From contig CP034975.1 of the NCBI GenBank assembly GCA_004026145.2, positions 2,582,398 through 2,646,397 on the forward strand: a DNA stretch of 64,000 bases. The letters are read 5' to 3'. Positions 48,151 through 62,100 of the stretch are shown here, piece after piece. Within the stretch, counting starts at the first letter, position 1. Each line of letters opens with the position of its first letter. The position numbers were made by a program, and so were the translations under genes. A model generated the notes under the pieces. It had not been told where the DNA came from and made no database searches. It saw only the letters and a program-made list of their open reading frames with translations. Origin of the DNA: Takifugu bimaculatus (taxonomy: Eukaryota; Chordata; Actinopteri; Tetraodontiformes; Tetraodontidae).

Positions 48151-49284
48151 GTGTGTTCATTTCGTTTTCAGGAGCACCTTCAGAAGCGTGCATTAGCTGC
48201 AATCGTGCCACAGAGAATTAGAAGAAGGGCCTTTACCCGCCGGCAACAGAAGCTGAGCACAATCAGCATAAAAACAAAACCCCAAAACAGATTTTACTGA
48301 TCATTGACTTTGACGCAGCGCAGGTAATTCATGTTCTCTGTCTAAGCTGATCAGATGTAGGCAAAAAAAGATCACTTCTGATGCATTTTCTCCTCCGTGT
48401 TTACCTCAACAACACAGTTTTCGCTTGATTTGCATCTGTTCTTCTGTCTTCATCTTCGCCGTTTTGTTCCGCCGGAGTGAGACGAGCGTTCCCCTTATTA
48501 TGTCGTACAGATGGTATTACTATCATATAGTGCAGATTAGCATCTCTGCGTGTTAAAGCACACTAGCGTGCACACGTACCGGCGTGGAACAAGTACGCAC
48601 TCTGTTGCTCATGTCCTTGTTTATTGTGCTGGTGCGTAACTTGCACTCGCTGGAACCAGCAGCAGCTGCCAGCTGACATAAACCCGCAGTTAGAAATCTC
48701 TTCATTGTGCCTTTATGGCCACTGTAAAGATGCTCTCAGCTCTGTCTCAACCTATTCGGCTCAGCTGCCGGCAACAGCGGAGCCCGAGTGGCAGCCAAAA
48801 GTTTCCTGCCAGATGCACTTCTGCAGAACAGCAGACATCATCAGAATACAGGTGGAAGATGGCCTAATTTAGCACAAAACTCTTTTCACTCACTTAATAA
48901 TGATTTAAAAAGAAAACTTGAACTCCATCTCAATAAACCTTCTACCTGTCCTCCTACGTGGATGATGTTGTGTTACACCCGAATGGCAAACTGACTCCTG
49001 CAAGGACACATTTGAAGGAACATTCATTCGATCTGTCTCTGAATCAGACCCGGGGACAGCCTTCCCATCATCCGGGATGATTGCCTTTCCAGATTACGAT
49101 GCCAGCATGCCTGGCAGTTTCGTTCCCAACAGCTAGGTGGATAAAATAATAGGCTGCGTCAGCCCACCGTTATGATGCCGTTTTCTCAATTGCAGACACA
49201 CTTCACTGAATGTCTTGGGTTGTTTGTCACCTTGCTCAGGTTGCACCAGCCCTCCTCGAGCACCCCGTGAGCCCCTCCTGGATA

Positions 49285-49331
49285 AAACTCATTATCCCAG
49301 TCTGCTGCTCTTCAGGAAACTCATTATCCCA
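49285..49331 (+). repeat. Two 15-bp direct repeats (aaactcattatccca)
   Basis: Identical copies at 49285-49299 and 49317-49331 are 32 bases apart in an otherwise unique block (about 49,260-49,500) rich in TTATCC and TAATTATCC motifs. These resemble GATA (reverse TTATC) or bicoid-type (TAATCC reverse) sites. The repeat could be a duplicated factor-binding site. Confidence 0.5.
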
Positions 49332-50428
49332 TCCATCACCAGTGGACTCTCAGACAACTGGATGAATATGCCCTCTCATCGTTTAATTATGGCGCTTTTG
49401 CTGAGAGTTTTTGAGAAAGCAAAACAACAGCCCATGCTGTTGTATCAGCTATAATTATCCAGCCAATCTGACATCTTTAGTTTGACATCTGATACAGATA
49501 GTTATTACCGCACTCTTGTTTTTTTAGGGGGGTAGTGACAGGTCACATTACGCCTCTATCGGCCGGATGGTTCTCGGCTCGTCTTTGACATTGTTGAACT
49601 CATATCAGTAATTTTTATACTTCAAGTTTCAATCATGGAAACATGATTCAGAGTAGAAAGGGGGAACATGCAAGGCTAAACAGAGGCCTCTAGTCTAGAC
49701 TGACCCACTGCGGGGGCTTAACACTGCTCATGTGTGATGCTGTGGTGCATTATGGTCCATAATGAACTGTGACCACAAGTCGTTTGGTAGATGGATGGCT
49801 TCTGGTTTTCCAGCTCCCACCACTTCACTCCGTCCCTTTCCCCACTCCCCCCATTCATCGCTCTGCCAAACGGATGTCTAATGACAATGGAGAGCCCTTG
49901 GACAAGTTGGAGAATAGATTATTGACTGGGACCAGAGATTTACACTGGAGCCACAGCCACCAGGCGGGCCCCAGAAGAGATAAATGGGACATGTAATTGA
50001 GTTTGGTCACTCGGTTGTGTTGGAGTGGCTGCGTCCAGCGTCTCACCCATGGCGGTGCTCAGCGGATGGTGGTTTGTGAGAAGCGTGGGGGTTTATGAGC
50101 CATAGAGGGTGGCAGTAGAGGGTCAGGCTGAGGACACCCATAGACTTTAATTGCAGAGATGTCAGGACAGTGTGGCAAAAGATGGAAAAGGGGTGGAGAA
50201 GATTATAGATCTTCAGCAGATCACATTAGGGACAGAGAATTCATTCAGCACAGTGACAGGAGTGGAATTCTGAGTTTGATGAAATGCCCAGTGGTATGTT
50301 CAAGTTGTGCATTCCAAATAAATATACGGGACAGCTGCGTCTGTCTCGTTCTCACATGAATTCAAGCAAATTTAAAGACGGGAATGAAAAAAACATGGAA
50401 AGTAAAAAAGTTATTAATCTTTCCTTAC

Positions 50429-50545
50429 TGTGTGTGTGTATGTGTGTGTGTGTGTGTGATCTTATCCAGGCTACATAGCGAGGACCAGAATACAAATCTC
50501 ACTGGTAAAGTGAGGACACTTTGTCACGTCCTCACATTTTTATTG
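50429..50545 (+). repeat. GT array followed by repeat-family tail
   Basis: A GT-rich array with one interruption (50429-50458) is followed by gcgaggaccagaatacaaat, tgaggacactttgtcacg and tcctcacattttt. The GAGGAC...GTCCTCAC phrasing resembles the fish repeat family suspected at 16,360-17,370 (gtaaggaccggcaaaaattg, gtccccacaaag). This may be a further diverged copy. Confidence 0.4.
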
Positions 50546-52613
50546 TGATCTACAAGAGTATTCACAAAGATACAAAATGTGGTTGTATTTGTGTGTGTTT
50601 TTATAATACTGTAAGTGCACTGCCAGCTCTGAACACTTCAGGTTTCTTTCTAGTCTTAAAACCTTTTTTTCAGAAACTGCTCTATAAAAGCAGCACAAAC
50701 AATAATGAATAAAATATACTTTAATAATGGAAGTTAGACTCTTAAGAACAGTGTAAACAATGCATTCGCTGGGACTCTAGTGGCAGGTTGAAGGATGTGT
50801 GTTGTAATCTTTGTCGTTTTTCATCGTGCATCACATATTCAATGCTGGATGGAGGCCAGACTAAGATGTGAATATGAGAAACAGGTTTTATTGCTCGCCT
50901 AAATTCTCAACAGCCATTTTGTCTGCTGATGCAGCTGCTGAATGATCCATTTCCCTCAAGCATAAAAAAGAATAATCAGACCAATAGATGAAGTATAATA
51001 TAATATATAAGAAAAAATAAATTGTGTAAAAATTATACAAAGGACAAAAAACATGAGCATGAAAACTACATGATAACAGAACCTTGACGAACTGCCAGCT
51101 GCTGTTTGTGCCATGTGAGACGGCCACTGCAATTTCATCCACAAAGGGTCCTAAACACACAGTAAATTCACTGTGTGTACACGTGCACGCACATGTGCTT
51201 GTGCTTGGGCATCCCTGGGAGTACAGTATGTGTAGGACAGGAATGGCTTTGTGTCTGCCAGAACGTGACCTCAGTGCCAGCCCCGCTGTCTTCCCTCACT
51301 TTGCATCCTTGTCTCCCCGTGCGTGTCTACACCAGCTTTATCGTGGGAGTTCAAGTGTTAATTCCAACACCATTTTTCCCCCCTCAGGGGTTCCCTTTGC
51401 TTTGAAGCTGTACTTTTTATAGAAACATTTGATAGTTTTCTTCTGCTGAGAGTTGACTTCTTAGAGAGGTTAGTTTTATGTACTCTGCTTGACACATCCA
51501 ACACACTCAATGGTCTATAGGCCGATAAACTGTCAGCTGAATGGCCTGAATACTGTAGTGTTACAACCACTTCCTTTTCAGCTAATATAATTGGTCTGTA
51601 TGAAATGTGGATCGTGGCATGGTCATAAAGGGACATATTTTAAATTAAACACGGCAGTAAAGGCGACAGTGGCACGGCTTTTCTTCTGCTGCTTAAGTAG
51701 ACGCCTGCTTAAATCACTGACATCACTAAAGCGCTGTGTTGTCGGTCTGCATGTTATTCAGAACCTTTTCTTTTTGAGTGGTGCCAGATTTACATACCTA
51801 CTGGAATAAAATCACATCTGCAGTATTTTTACTCATGTTAGCACAAATGCTTCTCGCTGAGCTCACACTATATTAATACTGATAAACATAAACTTTGGAA
51901 TTGAAAGGTAGTTGGTTATGGCCAAAAAAAATTGTCTTGGGGGGGGGGGGGTTCATACCTTCCAAGCTTTCCATTTTAAGGTAAAATCACAATCATCTTT
52001 GCATCAGTAGAGTGTGAGAGATTTGTAAAAATGGGAATCAAAAATATCTCCTTTTTCAGCAGGCAGCAGGCGTTGATGCTGTTTGTTTTACAATATTGAC
52101 CAGTTTTATTGTAGGCTTGGCTGACTTTTAATGAACTGCAAAGCAGCACTTTCAGAGTTTATGTCAATACAGGGAAATATTTAATTAAAGAAGATGAGAT
52201 ATTATTTGAGGATTGAAATCTGCCATGCATACAGATTTTAATAGATCCAGAGTGCAGACAAAGCAGCGCAATCTTTCTCCCAACTTGTCAGATAATGAAT
52301 ATTCTCAGGAGCTGCCTTGGAGTTTACATAACCTCTGCAACATTTTTAACCAAGCAGCTGTTTGGTAAGTGCTAATGCCATTGTTAGCAGACTAGCAATC
52401 CTTATGCATATACTTTTCCTTCATTCCAATTCAATATACATTAACCTGAATTTAGGCTTTGGGCTGGTCTAGAGTTCAACATTCCTTCATTAGAACACAC
52501 ATGTGAAATTGTAAGACTCAGGTGAAAAATAAATGTGGAATCATTGTGGATCCAACCCAACATTATCAGCATCTGAAGCTGGAGCAACGACATAGCTATG
52601 TTGTGTTAGGGCT

Positions 52614-52850
52614 CTGGGGCGGTGGTAGTGCAGTCAGTTGAGGATGGGGCTGAGAGGTGGAGGGTTGGTTCAAGCCCTAGTACAGACAAAACCTGGTGGA
52701 AGATGCCAGAACACCTTCAGAGCACTGCTGAGGTACCCTTGAGCAGGGGAACAAACCCAGAAATGCTCATATATGGCCCTGTGATGACCTACTGAGGGAA
52801 GTACCCTGCTGTACCCTCCCTCTGACCCTGAAAGGATAAAGTGGTGAAGC
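52614..52850 (+). repeat. tRNA-derived SINE copy 1
   Basis: The head (ggcggtggtagtgcagtcag, then ggttcaagccc at 52667-52677) resembles pol III A and B boxes. The body has ccagaacaccttcagagcac and ggtacccttgagcag, shared with the fragment at 23,215, and the end is ccctgaaaggataaagtggt. Degenerate and probably inactive. Confidence 0.65.
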
Positions 52851-52884
52851 CAAAAACAAGGCTTTAGGTTTCGTCTTACATCAT

Positions 52885-53115
52885 TATTTATGATGCAGTG
52901 TTGCCTCACAGCAGAAAGGTCCCGGGTTCGAATCCCCCTATGGTAGGGGTTGACCTGGTCTCCCCTGTGTCCACGTGGGCCATCCATCCAAGATGTAGTC
53001 CAATGAATGGTTCTAAAATTAAGCTTAGTTGTGAATGCGTGTTTAGCCCTGCAATGAGCCGGATACTTGTTCAGTGTGTACCCCAGCTCCCACCCGAAGG
53101 TAGCTGTTATAGTCT
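52885..53115 (+). repeat. tRNA-derived SINE copy 2
   Basis: The head reads tgttgcctcacagcagaaag followed by a perfect pol III B box, GGTTCGAATCC (52925-52935). The body has cccctgtgtccacgtggg, then cctgcaatgagccggatac, gtgtaccccagctcccaccc and gaaggtagctg, phrases of a very common fish SINE. It lies just 3' of copy 1 in the same orientation, and is internally deleted and diverged. Confidence 0.75.
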
Positions 53116-56100
53116 CTTTTTCTTCAGAAGCCAACAATTATTCACACTTCTTGCAGCTGGTGGTGCTCATTTTCATGCCCACTTCAATTTTCCTTTTTGC
53201 TAATGTACTGAATCCTGGAATCCTGGAATCTGTGGCCAGTAGCAAATTTGCTGCTCCATTCGCCTTCATCCCCTCATCATTCAGGGACCATTAGAAACCT
53301 TAGCATGTACTCAGAGCACTTCACTCGGTTTTATATTTCATTTCTTCATCAAGGTGACTAAATTGGTCTCAGCTATGACTCTTCTTGTCAGTACTTCATT
53401 TAACATTGCCGTACCTAGCTAATGCCTGGTTGTTTACTGAAGTGAAGAATGTTCCTTCTGTCTTATCTGGAGCTGATGGAGTTCCTGCAGGATGGCCCCA
53501 GGCTACATGTACGACACACATGCATAAAGCAAGTCACGTGAAACCAAGTCATGCTCGACAAGGGAAAAGTAATGGCCCAGTCGATGGTGGATAAAAATTG
53601 TACCGTCGCAGCTCCATAATGTCTGCTTTGATTTATTTAAATGGCGGCGGTACAATTGTATTTCCTGTAATGTCTTGAAGGCAACAGAGGATGAGGCGCA
53701 GGTCGACTGCTCACCGTTCTGTCTGGTTTTAGGTAAAAATTGGAAGCACAGCTCAAGTCAGAGATGAGTTTAAACTGCTATGTCAACAGGCAGCATGTCT
53801 GTTAGATTACAGAGATCAACAATAGCAGCCAATGATTGGCAACATTAATGGGATGTTGTGGCATCTAAAGAGGGGAAACAGTCTTGTGTTGTTGTGAGCA
53901 ATTAAATATGTTCATATAAAAGTGGTGTGCTGCCCTTTCCTGTGGTAAATGTCAGGTCAAAGCATTGAAAAAGAACAGATTTCTTTATTTGTTACTGCTG
54001 TGACAGCTAATCTGCAGCCATTGAGCCATTGTTGGAGTTTCTCCCAGTGGCATCGCAGTGAGTGTTGAGAGCCTCCCAGAAGAGGGTCGACAACTTACAC
54101 TCAACACATCAGACCAGACGGGAACTTCCTGTACAAATGCAGAAACACAAGATTGACTTCAGTGTGAAAAAAAAAACAGCAATTCAGTTATGGAAGCACA
54201 AAGAGAATTTGAAAAAGAAAAAAATCATGGATATTTCCCTCAGAATGGATCTGTGCTCCTTCGTCTGAAGCCTTATTCCTGCTGGTTCCTGCTCATGTCA
54301 ATGCAGAGAAGGCGTCTGAGTCTTTTAACGGATCCCAGCCTGGCAGAAAATGGGGTTCTGTAGGTGTAAATTTGTAGTCCCAGCCTGGCATTTTCCCATC
54401 TGCCTCTCTGGTGGAACAGACGGGCTTTTTTCTCTCTAAATCCTCCAGATATGGAGGCTGAAGCTGACACGGCTCTGGGTGTCAACATCATGCTGTTTCT
54501 CGCCACTGACAGCCATGAGTCGATGGCACCTCTCGGGCACATCCATATGTATAAATACTCAATTACAATATCTATGTCGGCGTCACATTGTCATTATTTG
54601 ATGCTGTTCCAGGGCCTCCTGCTTTACCAACAGCGAGGGAGAATCAATAATGATCCATTCTCATTTTACTGGTTGCTTGGTAAACTGAAAATGACCTGGG
54701 CCCATTCATCACAGCATGGAAAGGAACAAAGTAACAATTTCACGAGTTGGTCTGATTCACACTTTTGTGCTCATCTTGAATATTAATGCTGGTAGTGAAA
54801 AGAAAACTGTTTTCAGTTAAAAAGGACAGTGTTAACCTTTACTGTCACGTGTTTTGGGAATGTGGGAAAGGTTAGACGATTTTAGGAGAGGTAAAAATCA
54901 TTTGCTGCTCAAAATAAACAAAATAAAATAACTACTTCACAGTGAAGCAGTAGGTAAGTTAAACTTTTGAGGTATTCTGTTACATGGAGAAGGATATGGA
55001 CATATGGATAACTTCACCTGCAACTAATACTGGCAGGGGCCATAAAGATACACAAATCTAGGTGTGATGTTCAGTTGGTTTCAGTGGCCTGGTGCTTTTC
55101 CCTGGTGGGCTGTTCTTCAGGTCTCACCTTCACAGGTGCAACGCGAGGCCACACCAGCTCTTCATCTGGTTCTCTGCTTTACGCTCTGAACGGTTTCTTT
55201 TCCGATTTAGGTTTTGAGTTGTCGCCAGCAGGCGTATATTTTCCTGTTGTGGTGCTAAATGTAACTACGAGGACATCAATGTGTGACGCCAACAGAGGAG
55301 CGTGGCACACTTTCCCCAAGTAGAATCCAACATTATCGCTGTCAGTAAATGCGACAAAATAGTCAAATGTTCTCCGTGACATTTAAAAATGAGCCTTCTG
55401 TTCCTCTTTGTCGAGATAATCCGTTGTCGAACAGTCAGCGTGGCTTAGCCCACATTAGTTACCATGGAAGCAATAAGGGCTCGACTCCTCCGCACGTAGC
55501 TCCTGCGACCCCTGACCAGAGTGGCCCCATATTCCATCCCCCTTCACTGCATTAGCTCTTGGTGTGTAAACTTATGCTAAAGGTACCAAATTACAAAGTA
55601 GGAAGCAACATTGTTTACCTCGCAGACAAGACAAGACAGTCCGGCTGCTCTCAGTAGAAGGTCCGACCCACAACTGCTCGCAATGTGAAACTGCTCAAAT
55701 GCTGATGAAGCTGCGTTGATCCGTGTCACATCGCCGGGTTTATTTCATTGTGAAAGCTGGACACAACTGGACAAATGTGACGTGCCTTCTGCCAGACTGA
55801 ACCCGCTGAATGCACAGCCTTCCAGCCAAACGCCACCACTACACCATGATCACTCCAAAACCAAAACAGTTAGCTGCTGAATGTGAACGAGCGTGAGCAG
55901 CCCTCCTAAATCACCTGTAGGCAGCCTGTCCAGGTGTCGACATTAGAATTAACTGCTCTGCGCATCACTTCCTGCCATCGCCCGTCTTCTCGGCGCTGAT
56001 GCGATTCCGGATAAAATCTCTCTCATTAAATTGAATGTTCCCCCCTCGCTCCCTTCTCACACTCACTGGATGCGGTTTATAATCTGTCTCAGGGGGCAAA

Positions 56101-59100
56101 CTGGAGAGTTTGCACAAACCATCTGTTTAGCTGGTGAGTAAAACTGATGAATGAGAATCTCTGGTGTTCATGTTCAGTGAGCTAAGCTGAGGAAACAGCA
56201 GAAGGAGAGTTGTAGGGTGAGTTCGTGCGCATGTGTGGGTGACGGTACTTTTATTAGTCTGGTAGCATCTTTCTAAATAATCTAAATCAAACGAGCTTAA
56301 ACGTGCTTCAACTATATTTTTCCCCTCCTTCCTTTATTTAAAACTATATATTTAACAGTTTTGATGTAAAGAAAAGGCCAATTTCTCCTGGGAATGATTT
56401 TGACAGACACGCAGGTGATTTTCCATAGACGCCTTTATCTACTGGCGGCCGTATTCACTTTGAATTTAGAAAAAAAATAATCTTTCGCCTTATTTTGCAG
56501 TTCATCGACTGCAAACACAGATTCTGTGATGTCCTGGTCACCTGTGTTTTGGGCATTCGTACTCTTTCTGAAATCTTCTTGTGAAAATGGCCCTCAGCTT
56601 GAGCAATTTACTTTTGAATTATGTTGTCAGGAACCAATGGGCACAAACAGGATTGCTCCTGTCTTGCTGTCCACGCTGAAAGAGGATGCTGCAGAATACA
56701 TAATGAACCATTTTAGTACACAACACTGTTTTCCTGATCGACTACACTGAATTTAGCCTAAACTGTGCGAATATTATCTTCCCGTGTTGTGTGTTGTTCT
56801 TTCGGTCTCCTTGTGATTGTGATGATGTGGAGAGTTCAGCAATTAGATGGTTTAGGTTTGGGAATCTGTCTTCCTGTCCAGCTCTGTGCTCTGATTCTTG
56901 GCAGGGACGAGCAGGCCCACACGTGAGCCTTTCTGACACACACGCAGGGGCCCCACTCTGACATTTTTCTTATTGTTTTTCACATCAGCCTTCTCATTCA
57001 TCCAAGCTCATATTGGCTTTTGCTTCATTGTCTTGGGCCAAGTGATTTTTCATGATTTGTACGGAAAGAGGAATTGTTTTTCCTTTATGGATCGGCTGAC
57101 TAAATGCTTTGCTCTGCAGGGGGAGCATTCTCTATTTTTGCAGATGTACTTAGATGCTTAAAAAAAAATAAAATAACTGGCTGCTATATTCTTGGTGAGA
57201 AATTGCTAAGCTGTGTGGATTGCTGGATGTAAAGATTGTGATGGAGCAGATAAGCAGATAAAAAAGACAGACTTGACACAATTGTACAATTTGCTCTGCC
57301 ACAGATGGGCTGTATTTCTTGAGTTTTTATGGAGGGATCTTGCGTTCGTTGTTCAATTTTGGCATCCAGCAGTTGAATGAGGTACTCAGAGATCATTATT
57401 CTGTCTGTCTAAAATATGTTTGTTTTGTCTAGTATGTGTTTGGGACATGTGCATGAAGAGTATTTCCAATTGGCGGGTAGGATTCCATCAAAAATAGCAT
57501 AGCAATTCAAATTGAATGCCCACCCCACACAATTATCTCTTTATCCTGAGCTGAAATGCATGTCTAAAACATCAAGCGTCTCTCTCTTTATCCACGTATG
57601 ATCAGTCGGGGGTAGAATACGCTGGAAACATCTGCGAGCGCTGTGAAAACTGCTAATATGTAATGCAGCCTGTTCTAAAGGTGCCAAACATGGTGAGTCC
57701 CTATGTTCCAGTGGGGCTGACTCATTTGGTGTGACTGTGGTGACTTTGGGGCCCAGTCGGATCCAGGTTGATCTAAAGGCCCTTGTTCTTTCTTCATCTC
57801 TCAGATCTCATCGCCGCCTGGCAATGGGTGATCATGTGTGGAGAATTTGATATCCAGTTGTAGCAGAATCAATATTCGTGTTTGCAAAAACAAGAGAGGT
57901 TAAGTGAATTCACACAGCACTTTGTTCCCTGCCGCTCACACCTCCGTAGGAAAGATAATCAATCAGTTGATGCGCGCCGTTGTCTTTGCTCTGCCCATCT
58001 GCACATTTAAATTGGCTCAGCACCTTCTTCCTGTTTACCTTTTTTTTTTTCATTTCATGTCCCGATTTTTTTAAATCCTCACAAGGCCTGCACACCCTCA
58101 CCACTCAGAACGACCACTCCTTTCCTATGAGGAAGACATCTAAAACCAAACCCAGCTCTGTTTTCTTCCTGAGGCAGAAAAGTCCCGCTCTGGAAAAGGA
58201 AGTATCAACCGAGACCTCACGAGAGAGAACACACGCTGCTGAAGCTGTTTAGAATGGAGCAACTGTGTGGGAAATCAGGCTTAATTCAGCATTTTCCCGC
58301 TCTAACGTCCACATTTGGTAGTCTTAGGTCCTGTGTTTCATTCACCTATGAGCTCTGAACCCCCGGGTGGCAGCAAAGCTATTCATTTTTATTTGTTTTG
58401 AGCTCTCGGAACATGCGTTCGCTGACGTGCTCCACACTAGCAATATTATAGAGTCAAAAGGATCAAGATGGATTGTTTTTTTTCCTATCCTGGAGTCAGA
58501 ATTAAGCTCATATCCTGTCAGATATCTTTGCTTTCACTGATCAGAACCTGATGTAAAACTAAAACAAGATTGTCTTTTTGTTGCTGGTGATTTTAGCCTT
58601 TGCTGTTCTCTGCAGTCACCATTTAAATCATATCCACGCAGCTTTGGGTTTTCCGTGCCAAATGCCACGTCTTTCCCCAGACATGCACGGCTAACCTTTC
58701 TGCTGCAGTAACTCTTCATAATGATTGTGCATTACTGACCCTCATTAAGGAGACCTGCTAATGAGTAACTCTTTTATTTTCTTCATCCTGGATAAGAAAG
58801 AAAAGTGGGCAGTGTTTCACAATTCCACCCACCGATCATCTGACTCCTAAGCCCCCCCCCCCAGCCCCTCCTTCCGTTCTCTATCAAAAAAGCTGCAATA
58901 AGTGTGATAGTAAAGATGAAATCATTCTAACTCTACCGTTCATCGTGCATTCTCACCTTTGTTTTTGAGATTTGTTGCTGTTGATGCTCCAAAATGCTGA
59001 AGAACACTTTTGTTCCAAACCCAGCAGAGACCAGGACACCACCTCTGCAGCCAGTTTTTAGAGGTATTAAGAAAATTTAAAGGCTGACATTAGCTGGTGA

Positions 59101-62100
59101 GAGTGCCGCAGCCCTGCACCTCATTTATCACCTCAAGGCTGGGACTTAGTTTTTGCCTTCACACTGGCTCTCTGGCACTAACTGAAGGCTCCACCACCCC
59201 TGCGCTGGCGACCTTGCCAATCATACCATAAACTCCCTACAGCCAACACTTTAATATATATTTAAAGTATCCTTGATTTGGTAACAAGCTTCGTTTTGCT
59301 TCCATCAGCACCATTTTCCGTAAGGTTGCTGAGTAATCCTGCAACCTTCCAACTGCAGACCTCAACACCTTTTTTTTGCTTTTTTGATGAAACAGCTTTG
59401 AGATCCTAAAGTTTCATCAACAAAAGCTAAAAAAGAAGAGGTGGGTCTTTATTTGAGATATGGGGAATATCTGTTATAGCATGAATTGTGAAAAATAATC
59501 CTGCAAACTGAATATAGAGCGAAATGATTTGAAGTCCCACACAGAGCTGCCAACAAAAGGTTCCCTCAAACTGTAAGAATTAACTCAAAAGAAACTAGTT
59601 CCAAAATGAATTTGTCCCCCATTTTCCAGCTTGGCAGCAGCTGGTTACATAACCTAAAAGAGTGCTAATGATATAAAGATGCACTGTGAATGCGGATTTC
59701 CATAATTCTGCTTAGAAAATATGGAACTGATATGTGATGCTGCCATGTTTAAAATGAAAAGGATATAAAGAAATGAGAAAACCACACAGTTTCTAACACC
59801 ATATATAAGAAAATATTTGCCTCTTACTCAAAATCAATTGTAACCACAATGTTTCAAACAAAATAATTAGAAATAGATAAAAAAAAAAAAAGAGAGACAA
59901 CATTACTATTGCTTGACTGCTGAATTAGCAACCTTTGCTAGCACAGCAAAACTTGGGCTACATAAATGATAAAATTGAAATGCAAATATACATTTATTAC
60001 TGTTGCTGGGGTACTTTGCTTTATTGAATGCTCTGATTGTTTTTTTGTTGTTTTTTTTTCTGGACAAGTTGTGCAAATTCTGAACAAAGAGAAGCACAAC
60101 CTCAGCAGATGGAAGGAGGCTGTCGATGGCGTGGACGCGGAGGGATCAATGCCTTTGTTTAAAGAATCAAATATGCGTTGAGGGAAGTTAATCATATTAT
60201 CAGGCTGCCATGGCATGGCCGTGTCGAAGAAACCAAAGTTGTCAATTCCCTCAGAAGATGTGACAGCTGCTAACATTGATTAACCCCCATGACTGCCATC
60301 CAATATAAGACACATTTATTGAATTATGCAAATGTGCTGCTGTTAAATGTGAAAACGCAAAATAATCTTTGATTTAAAGAACACCTGAAAACATCTTCAT
60401 ACACGAGTTAACATGATGGAGCGTTGCCTTCAGTGACCTCTGGAAACATTTGAAGTTGTGTTCTGCAATGTGGGAAAAATGTAGTTGATATCATCAGAGA
60501 GGAATAAATGAAGAGACTTGAAAGAATTGATAGAGAACAGCGACCTGGACCTGCAATCATACCACACCATTAGTCCGCTCGCCTTGGGGCTCCAAAAACA
60601 ATATATGTGAGGCTGGACGTAGTTTCTCCAGACGCCTCAGAGCAAGATAAACGCAACAAATCTCTCTCTTCACTTTGGCAACTTTGAAGCCTCGGCCCTC
60701 AAAGGCATCTTTTATTTACTTATTGGGGGGACACATGCAAAGAAAACAACCCCTGGGAGAATTCAGAGGTGCCTTTTGTAAGGATTTGTTTCCTCTTTTG
60801 AACACGTCATTGCTATTCATGCCATCTCTCTGGGTCCGTCACATTTCCACAACGAGCCATTTGGAAAGAACGTCCACGGTTTTGGAAGAGATGTTCTCCT
60901 CCTCCTCTTTGGGAAAAGCAGAGAACATTCCAGGACCTCCTGAAGCCCCCTGGACCATTAATGAAGATGCAAACATCAGTTCTAATTCAAAGAAAAAGAT
61001 TTGCTTGAATAATGAATGAATTAGCAAGAATGACCTCATTTGGATTCTCTGTGTGAACACTGTCTCCATGTTTGAAAATAGGCTTTGAGACGCAGAGTGA
61101 CAATCTGACCCGAGCTCTGCTGCCATTATGCTGCGGACGTATGTTTAAATAATCAAATTTGACACAAATGAACCGTTTCTGACAGAACTGCTTTGAAGAT
61201 AAAAGAGGTCCATCTCCCCTTGGCTCTTTGGAATGTTGACATCCATTTGCACTTGTCTTGATCAAAGCATTTGCACTGGGACTCTTTTCTTTTTAGAAAC
61301 AAAGAATCTCACTAATTTGATCAAAACATCGATGTTCCGCGATGCTGCGGATGCAACAGACCTCTGGTGTCGACGTTCCCTGTGATGGTTCTCGCAATTG
61401 TTCGTTGTAATGACAAATTGCAGAAAATGGATAAGAAAAGCTGAACAGTTGCTGAAATACTCCAAGATTAGAGTCAAGTCATTAAAATGGCACCCAAGCA
61501 GAAATGCCATCAGTAGCTTTAGGGCAACGCAGGTCGAGGGACTAGTTGCCTTTGTTGCCACCATTAGCACAATGTTGCCATAGTCACATGACCTTGCCTT
61601 CTGAGTTTCAGTACTCCGATATTTCCTCTGTGGCTCAGGTCCATGTGCTCCAGGCTCCACATCCACTCCGCTGGCTATGCAGAGAGGCGAGCATTTCTCT
61701 GTGTCCTTCTCTCCGTGTTATACATTTAATTGCCTGAACTTTGGTTTTGCTCCGTTTGTCCGTTTAAGCAGCCAAACTTTCCGTTCAGTTCCTGGAAGTT
61801 CCAATTTTAATATCCATAAAAGGCGTTTTAATGGACAAACGTGTTCCTGGTCGCTGTGGTGGGAACATGTCCAACTCTTGTCCAGCTGTTTGGGTTCACT
61901 TCCATTTGTTTAAGACTCTACTTTAGTTTCTCCAGAACCACTGTTTTGTTCCTGCGTCCCTCCTTTACTGTCCTTTGTCCACTCAGGCCCCTCAGTTTTT
62001 TTCCAATTCTTTTCTTTGCTTCTATCTCTTCTGCTCACCTCCCCTTCCCTGCTCCTCCAAAGGGTGATAACACCTCACGCCGCTTGTCCCGGCTCAGTCA

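Noticed and set aside
52885..52965. Possible tRNA gene with a perfect B box
   Set aside because: The A box and cloverleaf are degenerate and the following sequence is a SINE body.
52670..53137. 155-codon minus-strand frame
   Set aside because: It lies wholly within the two SINE copies.
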